Below are positions 1 through 5,853 of a stretch of 8,468 nt of DNA, one piece after another (position 1 is the stretch's first letter; every line of letters begins with the position of its first letter). Under the pieces are notes generated by a model, which worked only from the letters and a program-made list of their open reading frames with translations, was not told the origin of the DNA and ran no database searches. The DNA is taken from positions 1 through 8,468 of the forward strand of contig NZ_CALHHX010000097.1 of assembly GCF_938030685.1 (NCBI RefSeq), given 5' to 3'. The DNA comes from an uncultured Campylobacter sp. Lineage in GTDB: Bacteria; Campylobacterota; Campylobacteria; Campylobacterales; Campylobacteraceae. Both the position numbers and the translations under genes were made by a program.

Positions 1-965
1 GGAGCCATCCAAACGGCATGCAAATCAGCCGCGTGCGCGTGCCGCTGGGGGTGCTCGGTATCATCTACGAGAGCCGCCCAAACGTCAGCATCGACGCAGC
101 GGCTCTGACGCTAAAAAGCGGCAACGCGGCGATCCTGCGAGGCAGCGCTAGCGCGCTAAATTCGAATATCTTTTTAGTAAATTTATTTAACGAAGCCGGG
201 GCGAAATTTGGCTTACCAGCAGGCGCGGTGCAGCTCGTGGAGAGCGCCGAGCGCGAAGTAGTGGCGCAAATGGCGAAAATGAGTGAGTATATCGACGTTT
301 TGATACCGCGAGGCGGCAAGAGCTTAAAAGATTTTATTGCGCAAAACGCGACCGTGCCGATCATCATGACGGGCGCGGGGGTGTGCCACATCTTCGTCGA
401 TGAGAGCGCAAATTTAAGCGAGGCTGCAAAGATAATCAAAAACGCCAAAACCCAGCGCCCAAGCGTCTGCAACGCCGTAGAGTGCGTGCTTTTGCATGAG
501 CGCGTGGTAGGCGAAATTTTACCGGGGCTTGTGCGCGAGATGCCGGAGGTCGAGTTTCGCGTGAGCTCGGAGCTTCTGGGCGCGTGCGAGTCGGAGCTGC
601 GAGGCACTAAAAACGTCAAACTTGCAGGCGAGAGCGACTTTGGCGCCGAGTTTTTGGATCTCGTTTTGGCCGTACGCGCCGTGCGGGACGTAAGCGAGGC
701 GATTGGCTTTATAAACGCGCATTCCAGCGGGCATTCGGATGCGATTTTGAGTGAAAACTACGCAAACATCGAGCGGTTTTTAAACGAAGTCGGCAGCGCG
801 GTCGTCTACGCCAACGCCTCGACGCGCTTTAGCGACGGCAGCGAGTTTGGATTCGGCGGCGAGATCGGCATCAGCACGCAAAAGCTGCACGCCAGAGGGC
901 CGATGGGGGTGAGAGAGCTCACGACCTATAAATACGTCGTCCGCGGAGGCGGGCAAATTCGCTAG
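1..965 (+). CDS. proA: Glutamyl-5-phosphate reductase (ProA), 5' end outside the window
   Basis: NADPH-dependent reduction of L-glutamyl-5-phosphate to glutamate-5-semialdehyde, the second step of proline synthesis in the cytoplasm. The reading frame is open from base 3, so the ATG at 18 is an internal Met and not the start; about 100 N-terminal residues of a protein usually near 410-420 residues are missing. Family hallmarks visible in order: PLGVLGIIYESRPNV near the left edge (cofactor domain), KSGNAAILRGSASA, IPRGGKSLKDFI, RPSVCNAVE with the catalytic Cys encoded at 468-470, and the C-terminal GFGGEIGISTQKLHARGPMG followed by ELTTYKYVVRG. The frame is intact to a TAG stop at 963-965. G+C is high compared with the right-hand operon, as expected for a resident core gene. 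The identification is secure from these motifs. Confidence 0.97.
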   Translation, partial: SHPNGMQISRVRVPLGVLGIIYESRPNVSIDAAALTLKSGNAAILRGSASALNSNIFLVNLFNEAGAKFGLPAGAVQLVESAEREVVAQMAKMSEYIDVLIPRGGKSLKDFIAQNATVPIIMTGAGVCHIFVDESANLSEAAKIIKNAKTQRPSVCNAVECVLLHERVVGEILPGLVREMPEVEFRVSSELLGACESELRGTKNVKLAGESDFGAEFLDLVLAVRAVRDVSEAIGFINAHSSGHSDAILSENYANIERFLNEVGSAVVYANASTRFSDGSEFGFGGEIGISTQKLHARGPMGVRELTTYKYVVRGGGQIR

Positions 966-992
966 CGGCTCGTCTTTTTCAAAAGGATCATC

Positions 993-1037
993 TTGCGAGC
1001 GCTTTTGAGAGAAATTTTGCTTCTCTTGCGCTCGCAA
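993..1037 (+). terminator. Candidate stem-loop downstream of proA
   Basis: A perfect 10-base inverted repeat (TTGCGAGCGC at 993-1002, GCGCTCGCAA at 1028-1037) encloses a second 6-base stem (AGAGAA at 1008-1013, TTCTCT at 1021-1026) with a 7-base loop. It begins 28 bases after the proA stop codon. No run of T follows the right arm, so it is not a textbook intrinsic terminator. It may instead be an mRNA 3'-end stabilising structure or take part in factor-dependent termination. The stem itself is certain; the role is inferred. Confidence 0.45.
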
Positions 1038-1204
1038 CTGCAAGCAGAAGTCTAGCTTGCGCAAAATTTTAGCTTCTAACTCAAAAAATCGCCTCGAAAT
1101 ACTTGCAAATTTTATTTTATATCGCAGGCTGAATTCCTTCTGTGATACTTTTACCTAATAAACTTGAAATTTTATAAATCACCTCTGTCAGAATTTTAAA
1201 AATA

Positions 1205-1227
1205 TATGACGCTAAAGCTTTGTCATA
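1205..1227. promoter_or_regulatory. Dyad symmetry upstream of the importer promoter (possible operator)
   Basis: TATGAC (1205-1210) and GTCATA (1222-1227) form a perfect 6-base inverted repeat around 11 bases. Its centre lies about 80 bases before the -10 box at 1296-1301, a distance compatible with an activator or an upstream repressor site. I do not recognise it as a Fur, PerR or other known Campylobacter operator. It could equally be chance in AT-rich DNA. Confidence 0.25.
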
Positions 1228-1295
1228 CAGGCGAAATTTTGTATCACGTCTTACTAAAATTTAAAATTTTAATAAAAATTATATATTCCGCACGA

Positions 1296-1301
1296 TATAA
1301 T
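1296..1301 (+). promoter_or_regulatory. -10 promoter element of the importer operon
   Basis: A perfect TATAAT lies 50 bases before the start codon at 1351, which puts the transcription start near 1308. Upstream is a strongly AT-rich stretch (ATTTAAAATTTTAATAAAAA, about 1258-1277) and no clear -35 box. This matches the usual sigma-70 promoter style of Campylobacter, where the -35 is replaced by periodic A/T tracts. The predicted leader is about 43 bases. Confidence 0.7.
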
Positions 1302-1310
1302 CGCGCATCT

Positions 1311-1325
1311 GCTCGCAGCGCGAGC
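1311..1325 (+). promoter_or_regulatory. GC-rich hairpin at the start of the importer mRNA leader
   Basis: GCTCGC (1311-1316) and GCGAGC (1320-1325) form a perfect 6-base stem with a 3-base loop. It would sit within the first 20 bases of the transcript started from the TATAAT at 1296. It ends 14 bases before the AAGGAG ribosome binding site (1340-1345), so it does not hide that site. It may protect the 5' end of the mRNA. No riboswitch class is recognised. Confidence 0.4.
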
Positions 1326-1350
1326 GATAGCTAAATTTCAAGGAGATTCA

Positions 1351-2094
1351 ATGAAAATATTTAAAGCCCTGCTCGCAACAGCGCTGATCACCGCCACCCT
1401 AAGCGCTAAGACGCTTAAAGAGGGCACGCTCGTAATAGCCACGGAGGGGACTTACTCGCCGTATTCTTTCTATGACGAGAAAAATAATCTTACCGGCTTT
1501 GATGTCGATATCGCTCGCGCACTAGCAAAAGAGCTAGGGCTAAAGGCGGAATTTTTAACCGCGCCGTGGGATGCGATGCTCGCGGCATTTGACGCAGGCA
1601 AAGCGGACATAGCGATGAATCAAGTAAGCATCACGCAGGAGCGTAAGAAAAAATATAATTTCAGCGAGCCTTATACCGTGGCTTATGCTGCGCTAGTAGT
1701 GCGAGCTGATAACGAGGAGATTAAGAGTTTTGCGGATCTTAAAGGCAAAAAAAGCGTCCACTCCGCTACCAGTAACTGGGCTGACATGGCACGCAGCTAT
1801 GGCGCTGAGATCGTCACAGCAGACGGATTTAGCAAGGGCGTGGAGCTCATCATAGCTCGTCGTGCAGACGCTACGATCAACGATAACATCACATTTTTTG
1901 ACTATATGAAGCAGCGCCCGAACGCCCCGCTAAAGATCGCAGCTCAAGGCAATGAGCCGATCTATTCCGCCGTGCTGCTTAAAAAGGATGATGAGCTGAC
2001 GGCGCAGATAAATTCCGCGCTAAAATCGCTAAAGCAAAAAGGCGTGCTGAAAGAAATTTCACTTAAATATTTTGGCAAAGACATTACGGAATAA
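1351..2094 (+). CDS. Periplasmic amino-acid (probably cystine/cysteine-type) binding protein 1 of an ABC importer
   Basis: A 247-residue family 3 solute-binding protein that would capture an amino acid in the periplasm and deliver it to the permease encoded downstream. Residues 1 to about 19 form a classic signal peptide (MKIFKA, then a hydrophobic core to TLSA) with no lipobox Cys, so a soluble periplasmic protein is expected. The mature part begins KTLKEGTLVIATEGTYSPYSF, typical of the family. R98 in ITQERKKK (the Arg that usually holds the ligand carboxylate), SATSNWAD at 138-145 and D178 in the IND segment match the binding-site pattern of the cystine-binding (TcyA/TcyJ-like) branch. The start is fixed by AAGGAG at 1340-1345, five bases before ATG. 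By hand count it is about 64% identical to the next protein in the mature region, which indicates tandem duplication. Ligand assignment is an inference. Confidence 0.9.
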   Translation: MKIFKALLATALITATLSAKTLKEGTLVIATEGTYSPYSFYDEKNNLTGFDVDIARALAKELGLKAEFLTAPWDAMLAAFDAGKADIAMNQVSITQERKKKYNFSEPYTVAYAALVVRADNEEIKSFADLKGKKSVHSATSNWADMARSYGAEIVTADGFSKGVELIIARRADATINDNITFFDYMKQRPNAPLKIAAQGNEPIYSAVLLKKDDELTAQINSALKSLKQKGVLKEISLKYFGKDITE

Positions 2095-2187
2095 ATTCTA
2101 CGACCGCTTAGTTGAAGCGTGGAATTTTAAACTTGGTTGGGCGGAATTTTGTATTTTAAATTTCGCTCATAAAATTTTGGAGGAATT
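2095..2187 (+). promoter_or_regulatory. Intercistronic spacer with a weak stem-loop between the two binding-protein genes
   Basis: The longest gap inside the importer operon (93 bases). CGCTT (2105-2109) and AAGCG (2115-2119) form a stem with a 5-base loop, and CC/GG pairing can extend it across one bulged T. AATTTT follows at once. This could act as a leaky terminator or a processing/stability element that sets the ratio of the two binding proteins. The right end has GGAGG (2179-2183) four bases before the next ATG, a strong ribosome binding site. No -10 box as clear as that at 1296 is seen, so readthrough from the upstream promoter is likely. Confidence 0.35.
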
Positions 2188-2937
2188 ATGAAAAATTTAA
2201 TAAAAACTTTGCTTGCATGCGCGCTTTTAATATGCGGCGCAAACTCTAAAACGCTACGCGAAGGCACGCTTAAAGTAGCTACGGAAGGTACTTTTTCGCC
2301 ATTTTCGTATTATAACGACAAAAATGAGCTCGTAGGATACGACGTAGATGTCGCGCGCGCAGTCGCCGAAAAGCTTGGTCTAAAAATAGAATTTCTAACT
2401 GCGCCTTGGGATGCGATGCTTGCAGCATTTGATGCAGGCAAAGCAGACGCTGTGTTTAATCAAGTAAGCATCACTGACGAGCGCAAGAAAAAATATGAAT
2501 ATTCAGTGCCCTACACCGTCGTTTACGGAGCTATCATCGTGCATAAAGATAACAACGACATTAAAAGCTTCGAGGATTTAAAAGGCAAGAAAAATGCAGA
2601 CTCCGCTACCAGCAACTGGGCGCAAGTCGCTAAAAAATACGGCGCACAAAACGTAACCGTCGATAGTTTTGCGAAAAGTATGGAGCTGCTGATCGCTCGC
2701 CGCGTAGATACCGTCGTGCGCGATAATACCGTATTTTACGACTTTTTAAAGCAGCGCCCGGACGCTCCGATTAAAATCGCTGCAAAGCTAAAAGACGTCG
2801 ATTATAGCGCTGCAATAGTTCAAAAGGGCAATAAAGAGCTCGCAGATCAAATCAGTAAAGCCTTAAACGAACTCAAAGCCGAAGGCAAGCTAAAAGAAAT
2901 TTCGCTTAAATATTTCGGCAAAGATGTGAGTGAATGA
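2188..2937 (+). CDS. Periplasmic amino-acid (probably cystine/cysteine-type) binding protein 2 of the same ABC importer
   Basis: A 249-residue paralogue of the preceding protein, colinear over the mature region except for one inserted residue near the C-terminus. The N-terminus (MKNLIK, hydrophobic core, then CGANS) is a signal peptide with probable signal peptidase I cleavage near S20. LLAC at 8-11 fits a lipobox on paper but lies too close to the N-terminus to be convincing. Binding-pocket markers are kept: R99 in ITDERKKK, SATSNWA at 139-145 and D179. Differences cluster in the second lobe (for example NADS versus SVHS before the TSNWA motif, and KLKDVDYS versus QGNEPIYS), so the ligand range may differ. 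It has a strong Shine-Dalgarno site (GGAGG at 2179-2183). Its stop overlaps the permease start (ATGA at 2934-2937). Confidence 0.9.
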   Translation: MKNLIKTLLACALLICGANSKTLREGTLKVATEGTFSPFSYYNDKNELVGYDVDVARAVAEKLGLKIEFLTAPWDAMLAAFDAGKADAVFNQVSITDERKKKYEYSVPYTVVYGAIIVHKDNNDIKSFEDLKGKKNADSATSNWAQVAKKYGAQNVTVDSFAKSMELLIARRVDTVVRDNTVFYDFLKQRPDAPIKIAAKLKDVDYSAAIVQKGNKELADQISKALNELKAEGKLKEISLKYFGKDVSE

Positions 2938-3602
2938 ACGAAACAAGCAGAATTCTAGAGCTTGTTAGCAGCTCGCTAGAGCCGATGGCGCTAGCTCTGC
3001 TGCAAGTTACGATCCCGCTTACGATAATCTCATTTCTATTCGGGCTTGTGCTTGCGGTACTGACGGCGGTCGCACGCATCGCAAATTTTAAAATTTTAAA
3101 GCAGCTAAGTGAAATTTATATTTGGATTTTTCGCGGCACTCCGCTTTTAGTGCAGCTTTTTATCGTCTATTTCGGGCTTCCAATCATCGGGATCGCGCTT
3201 GATGTTTGGGCTGCTGCGATCATTACCTTTAGCCTAAATATCGGCGCTTACGCTTCAGAGGCGGTGCGAGCTGCGATCCTATCGGTGCCAAAGGGGCAAT
3301 GGGAAGCGGCTACCTCGCTAGGCATGGGCTACGCTCAAATTCTGCGCCGCATCATCGCTCCGCAAGCAGCGCGCATATCGCTGCCGCCACTATCAAATAT
3401 ATTTATCTCTACGCTTAAAGACACCTCTCTCGTAGCCTCGATTACGATGGTCGACATGTTTATGGTCGCTCAACGTATCGCCGCACGGGCATTCGATCCG
3501 CTTACGTTATACGTGCTGGCGGCGCTATTTTATCTAGCAGTTTGCACCCTTCTTACGTTCTTACAATCCAAGCTAGAGCGACGATTTTCAAGGTTCGTGT
3601 GA
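2934..3602 (+). CDS. Polar amino-acid ABC transporter permease (His/Glu/Gln/Cys family)
   Basis: A 222-residue inner-membrane subunit that forms the transport channel, probably as a homodimer because only one permease gene is present. Roughly five hydrophobic segments are visible (about 18-47, 60-82, 88-108, 145-175 and 185-212). FRGTPLLVQLF at 66-76 is the hallmark of this permease family. The cytoplasmic coupling (EAA) loop reads EAATSLGMGYAQILRRIIAP from E124, with the conserved Gly at 130, and it contacts the ATPase. The ATG lies inside the end of the upstream gene in an ATGA overlap with no strong ribosome binding site, so translation is probably coupled. The stop (TGA, 3600-3602) overlaps the ATPase start by one base. 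Family assignment is firm; the substrate rests on the neighbours. Confidence 0.95.
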   Translation: MNETSRILELVSSSLEPMALALLQVTIPLTIISFLFGLVLAVLTAVARIANFKILKQLSEIYIWIFRGTPLLVQLFIVYFGLPIIGIALDVWAAAIITFSLNIGAYASEAVRAAILSVPKGQWEAATSLGMGYAQILRRIIAPQAARISLPPLSNIFISTLKDTSLVASITMVDMFMVAQRIAARAFDPLTLYVLAALFYLAVCTLLTFLQSKLERRFSRFV

Positions 3603-4336
3603 TGATAAAATTTACGAACTTAACTAAGCGCTTCAGCGATCACGTCGTGCTAAACGGGCTAAGCTTAGAATTTCGCGACGGGCAAACGACGGTGATTTTA
3701 GGAAGCTCTGGCTCTGGCAAATCCACGATGTTGCGCTGCATAAATCTGCTCGAAATTCCAAGCGGCGGCGAGCTACAGCTGGGCGAGTTTAAGATAAATT
3801 TCGACGCTCCGCATAAAACAAGCGAGTATCATCCGTTCCGCGCGCATACGGGCATGGTTTTTCAAAGCTTCAATCTCTTTCCACACCTCAACGTCTTGCA
3901 AAACGTCATCGAAGCACCCGTACACGTGCTAAAGCAGCCACGCGAGCTTGCCGAGGCAAATGCAATGGCGCTGCTAAAAAAGGTCGGCATGGCGGATAAA
4001 GCTGGCGCGTATCCAGCTCGCCTCTCCGGCGGTCAGAGCCAGCGCGTGGCGATCGCGCGAGCACTTGCTATGCAGCCTGAGTTTTTGCTGCTGGACGAGC
4101 CTACGAGCGCGCTTGATCCCGAACTTGAGGCGCAGGTGCTAAAGACTATCGCCGAGCTTGCCGCAGAGGATCGCTCGCTCATCATCGTTACACACAATAT
4201 GGGCTTTGCGCGTAAGATCGCAGATAGAATTTTATTCCTAGACGGCGGAGTTATCGCATTCGACGGCGACGCAGAGGAATTCTTTGGCAGCAACGACGAG
4301 CGCATAGCTAAATTTATCGGAGCGATGAGCTTTTAA
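3602..4336 (+). CDS. Polar amino-acid ABC transporter ATP-binding protein
   Basis: A 244-residue cytoplasmic ATPase that powers the importer. All ABC motifs are intact: Walker A GSSGSGKST at 34-42, Q-loop Q88 in VFQSFNLFPH, signature LSGGQSQRVAIARAL from 141, Walker B LLLDEP ending at P167 with catalytic E166, D-loop SALD to 172, and switch H198 in IIVTHNMGF. The FNLFPH and THNMGFA variants are typical of the GlnQ/HisP/TcyN group. The start chosen is the ATG at 3602, which overlaps the permease stop as TGATG. The frame is open 60 bases further upstream to an ATG at 3542, but that would lie inside the permease gene and add residues unlike the family N-terminus. The gene is translationally coupled to the permease and is followed after 24 bases by the PLP enzyme. 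Confidence 0.95.
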   Translation: MIKFTNLTKRFSDHVVLNGLSLEFRDGQTTVILGSSGSGKSTMLRCINLLEIPSGGELQLGEFKINFDAPHKTSEYHPFRAHTGMVFQSFNLFPHLNVLQNVIEAPVHVLKQPRELAEANAMALLKKVGMADKAGAYPARLSGGQSQRVAIARALAMQPEFLLLDEPTSALDPELEAQVLKTIAELAAEDRSLIIVTHNMGFARKIADRILFLDGGVIAFDGDAEEFFGSNDERIAKFIGAMSF

Positions 4337-4349
4337 TCCATTAAATTTC

Positions 4350-4355
4350 AAGGAG
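4350..4355 (+). promoter_or_regulatory. Ribosome binding site of the PLP enzyme, within a 15-base copy of the importer leader
   Basis: AAGGAG lies five bases before the ATG at 4361. The surrounding 15 bases (TAAATTTCAAGGAGA, 4342-4356) are identical to those before the first binding-protein gene (1332-1346), so the two translation starts have the same local context. The 24-base gap after the ATPase stop leaves no room for a normal promoter, so this gene is most likely translated from the importer mRNA. Confidence 0.6.
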
Positions 4356-4360
4356 AAAAT

Positions 4361-5497
4361 ATGAAAATAGACACCCTAATCGTAAAGGGCATAGAGGCCA
4401 AGTCCAACCCCTACAACGCGGTGATTCCGCCGATATATCTAGCCAGCACCTTCGTGCAAGAAAGCCTGGATGATTTCGGCAAATACGCCTATTCGCGCGG
4501 CGCAAATCCTACGCGCAACGCCTTTGAAGAGCTTTTTGCAAAATTCGAAGGCAGCAAATACGCCTTCGCGCTAGCTTCAGGCATGGCGGCTACGAGCGCT
4601 GCGTTTGCGCTGCTTAAAAGCGGCGATCGCGTGCTGCTAAATAATAACGTCTACGGCGGCACCTATCGCTACGTAAGTGGGATTTTTAAAAATCAAGGGA
4701 TCAATTATGACTTGGTGGATGATCTAAATTTGATCACCGAAATTCCAAGCGACGTTAAAATGGTCTTCATCGAAACACCATCAAATCCGCTTTTGCGCGT
4801 AACCGACATTGAGCGCATCAGCGAGCTCGCGCACAAAAACGGCGCGCTTGTAGTGATGGATAATACCTTTTTAACCCCGTATTATCAGCGCCCGCTAGAG
4901 CACGGCGCAGACGTCGTAGTTTATAGCGCGACCAAATACATAGGCGGGCATGCCGATCTAATCGCAGGCATCGTTACGACGAACGACGATGAGCTTGCCG
5001 CAAGAATTCAGTTTATGAAAAACACTCTGGGCGCGACGCTATCGCCTACCGACGCGTATTCGCTAATACGCGGACTTAAAACGCTAAGCGTGCGCTTCGA
5101 CCGCCAGAGCGAAAATACGCTAAAGATAATAGAATTTTTACGCAGCAATCCTGCGGTAGAGGCGGTAAATTTCGCGGGCTCGCATTCGGCTAACGAAAAA
5201 GAGATACAAAATCGCCAAGCTAGCGGTATCGGAGCGGTCATCTCACTGGTGCTTAAGCCGCAATACGACTATAAAACCTTTGCGCGCAGCCTTGAGCTAT
5301 TTGATCTAGCCGTGAGCCTGGGCGGCGTAGAAAGCCTGATCTGCCACCCCGCGTCGATGACGCACGAGAGCTATCCGCGCGAGCTGCAAGAGCGCATCGG
5401 CATCAGTCAAAATTTGCTGCGCCTAGCCATAGGCATCGAAAACGCGGACGATCTCATAGCAGACCTTGCCGCCGCGCTAGAAAAATCTAAAAAATAG
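4361..5497 (+). CDS. PLP-dependent trans-sulfuration enzyme (cystathionine beta-lyase / gamma-synthase / gamma-lyase family)
   Basis: A 378-residue cytoplasmic enzyme of the Cys/Met metabolism PLP family, full length. Landmarks: YSRGANPTR at 44-52 (Tyr and Arg that bind cofactor phosphate of the partner subunit), LASGMAA at 71-77, VYGGTYR at 97-103 (Tyr stacking on PLP), ETPSNPLL at 138-145, DNTF at 167-170 (Asp binding the pyridine N), and YSATKYIGGH with the PLP Lys at K192 (codon 4934-4936). The C-terminal lobe has SLGGVESLICHPASMTH and the substrate-carboxylate Arg in LLRLAIGIE. Gly in VYGGT, rather than the Cys of Pseudomonas-type methionine gamma-lyases, points to a cystathionine enzyme. 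Motifs alone cannot separate lyase from synthase, so I give no symbol. Its position behind an amino-acid importer suggests it works on sulfur amino acids linked to imported cystine or cysteine. Confidence 0.9.
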   Translation: MKIDTLIVKGIEAKSNPYNAVIPPIYLASTFVQESLDDFGKYAYSRGANPTRNAFEELFAKFEGSKYAFALASGMAATSAAFALLKSGDRVLLNNNVYGGTYRYVSGIFKNQGINYDLVDDLNLITEIPSDVKMVFIETPSNPLLRVTDIERISELAHKNGALVVMDNTFLTPYYQRPLEHGADVVVYSATKYIGGHADLIAGIVTTNDDELAARIQFMKNTLGATLSPTDAYSLIRGLKTLSVRFDRQSENTLKIIEFLRSNPAVEAVNFAGSHSANEKEIQNRQASGIGAVISLVLKPQYDYKTFARSLELFDLAVSLGGVESLICHPASMTHESYPRELQERIGISQNLLRLAIGIENADDLIADLAAALEKSKK

Positions 5498-5500
5498 GCG

Positions 5501-5534
5501 GCGCAAAATTTACGTAAACTTGAAAAATTTGCGC
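5501..5534 (+). terminator. Candidate stem-loop immediately after the PLP-enzyme gene
   Basis: GCGCAAA (5501-5507) and TTTGCGC (5528-5534) form a perfect 7-base stem that starts three bases after the stop codon. The loop contains the palindrome TTTACGTAAA (5509-5518), and another palindrome, GCGCTAGCGC (5531-5540), overlaps the right arm. No T run follows, so termination strength is doubtful. It may define or protect the mRNA 3' end. Confidence 0.4.
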
Positions 5535-5558
5535 TAGCGCGAGCTTGATATTCTTTGT

Positions 5559-5661
5559 CTAGAATTTTACTCAGTAAGGATTTTTTGGATTTATAAGCCC
5601 AAAACCGTAAGCTTGTAATTTTAAAATTTCGATTTTGAGCTTGCGGCAAGTAAAATTCTAG
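5559..5661. repeat. 103-base unit with perfect 13-base terminal inverted repeats and a nested stem
   Basis: CTAGAATTTTACT at 5559-5571 is exactly reverse-complemented as AGTAAAATTCTAG at 5649-5661. Inside, CCGTAAGCT (5605-5613) pairs with AGCTTGCGG (5638-5646) over nine bases with one G-T wobble; this inner right arm ends just two bases before the outer right arm. Size and ends resemble a small non-coding inverted-repeat (MITE-like) element or a structured RNA. I see no obvious target-site duplication in the flanking bases and no matching transposase in the window. The repeats are certain; the nature of the unit is not. Confidence 0.5.
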
Positions 5662-5687
5662 GCTTTTCACCTATCGTGAATGGAAAT

Positions 5688-5693
5688 TATAAT
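5688..5693 (+). promoter_or_regulatory. Possible orphan -10 element in the convergent spacer
   Basis: TATAAT preceded by AAAT and by a TTCAC/GTGAA dyad at 5666-5680. No + strand gene follows. A transcript would start near 5700 and meet the AT-only hairpin within about 35 bases, or, if it read through, would run antisense into the 3' end of the D12 methyltransferase mRNA. In DNA this AT-rich the hexamer may be chance. Confidence 0.25.
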
Positions 5694-5707
5694 TTATAAA
5701 GCTCGCT

Positions 5708-5736
5708 AAATTTTTATAAAAACATAAAAATTTTTT
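5708..5736 (+). terminator. AT-only hairpin followed by a T run
   Basis: AAATTTTTAT (5708-5717) and ATAAAAATTT (5724-5733) form a perfect 10-base stem around a 6-base loop (AAAAAC), and the T run continues to 5736. In + strand RNA this has the geometry of an intrinsic terminator, though the stem has no G-C pairs. In - strand RNA no U tract follows, so it would mainly stop + strand transcription heading for the restriction-modification operon. Confidence 0.45.
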
Positions 5737-5853
5737 AACTTTGCCTAGTCTTTAAAATTTTAGAGTAAGTAAAATTTCATACAAATTCCCCTTGGAGGCA
5801 GAATTCTACTATTAAAATTTACCGAACTTATAAAACCCTGTCGTCCTAAAATT

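Larger units (their letters stand above)
966..1350 (+). other. Gene-free spacer between proA and the ABC importer operon
   Basis: No credible coding frame is seen in this 385-base stretch. The left third carries the proA-distal stem-loop. The middle and right are AT-rich and contain an inverted repeat TATGAC (1205-1210) / GTCATA (1222-1227) with an 11-base spacer, and a widely spaced pair GTGATAC (1142-1148) / GTATCAC (1241-1247). The right end carries the promoter and leader of the importer operon. The - strand frame that runs back from here into proA is a shadow of proA. Confidence 0.7.
5498..5853. other. Convergent AT-rich gene-free spacer with several inverted repeats
   Basis: It lies between the 3' end of the + strand importer/PLP operon and the 3' end of the - strand restriction-modification operon. 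I see no credible gene. It contains, in order, a stem-loop just past the PLP-enzyme stop, a 103-base unit bounded by perfect 13-base inverted repeats, a small dyad TTCAC/GTGAA (5666-5670 / 5676-5680), a TATAAT (5688-5693), an AT-only hairpin with a T run, and a purine-rich TTGGAGG (5794-5800) that is not followed by a start codon. Confidence 0.7.

Noticed and set aside
65..1064. Open frames on the - strand opposite proA (65-619, 519-734, 780-1064)
   Set aside because: They are shadows of proA, which shows full family motifs. Their products look like low-complexity antisense translations and have no supporting ribosome binding sites.
2188..2250. Lipoprotein signal (LLAC at residues 8-11) in the second binding protein
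   Set aside because: Only seven residues precede the putative lipid Cys, leaving no proper hydrophobic core. A standard signal peptide with cleavage near residue 20 fits better.
3542..3601. Upstream ATG at 3542 as start of the ATPase gene
   Set aside because: It lies within the permease gene and would add 20 residues unlike any ABC ATPase N-terminus. The ATG at 3602 gives the usual length and the TGATG overlap.
4033..4305. - strand open frame opposite the ATPase gene
   Set aside because: Serine-rich antisense translation of a clear ABC ATPase; a shadow.
5008..5670. - strand open frames 5008-5241 and 5407-5670 opposite or overlapping the end of the PLP-enzyme gene
   Set aside because: The first is antisense to conserved enzyme sequence. 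The second mixes antisense enzyme sequence with AT-rich spacer and has no family features.
5794..5853. TTGGAGG at 5794-5800 as the ribosome binding site of a small + strand gene
   Set aside because: No ATG, GTG or TTG follows at a suitable distance with an open frame of useful length.
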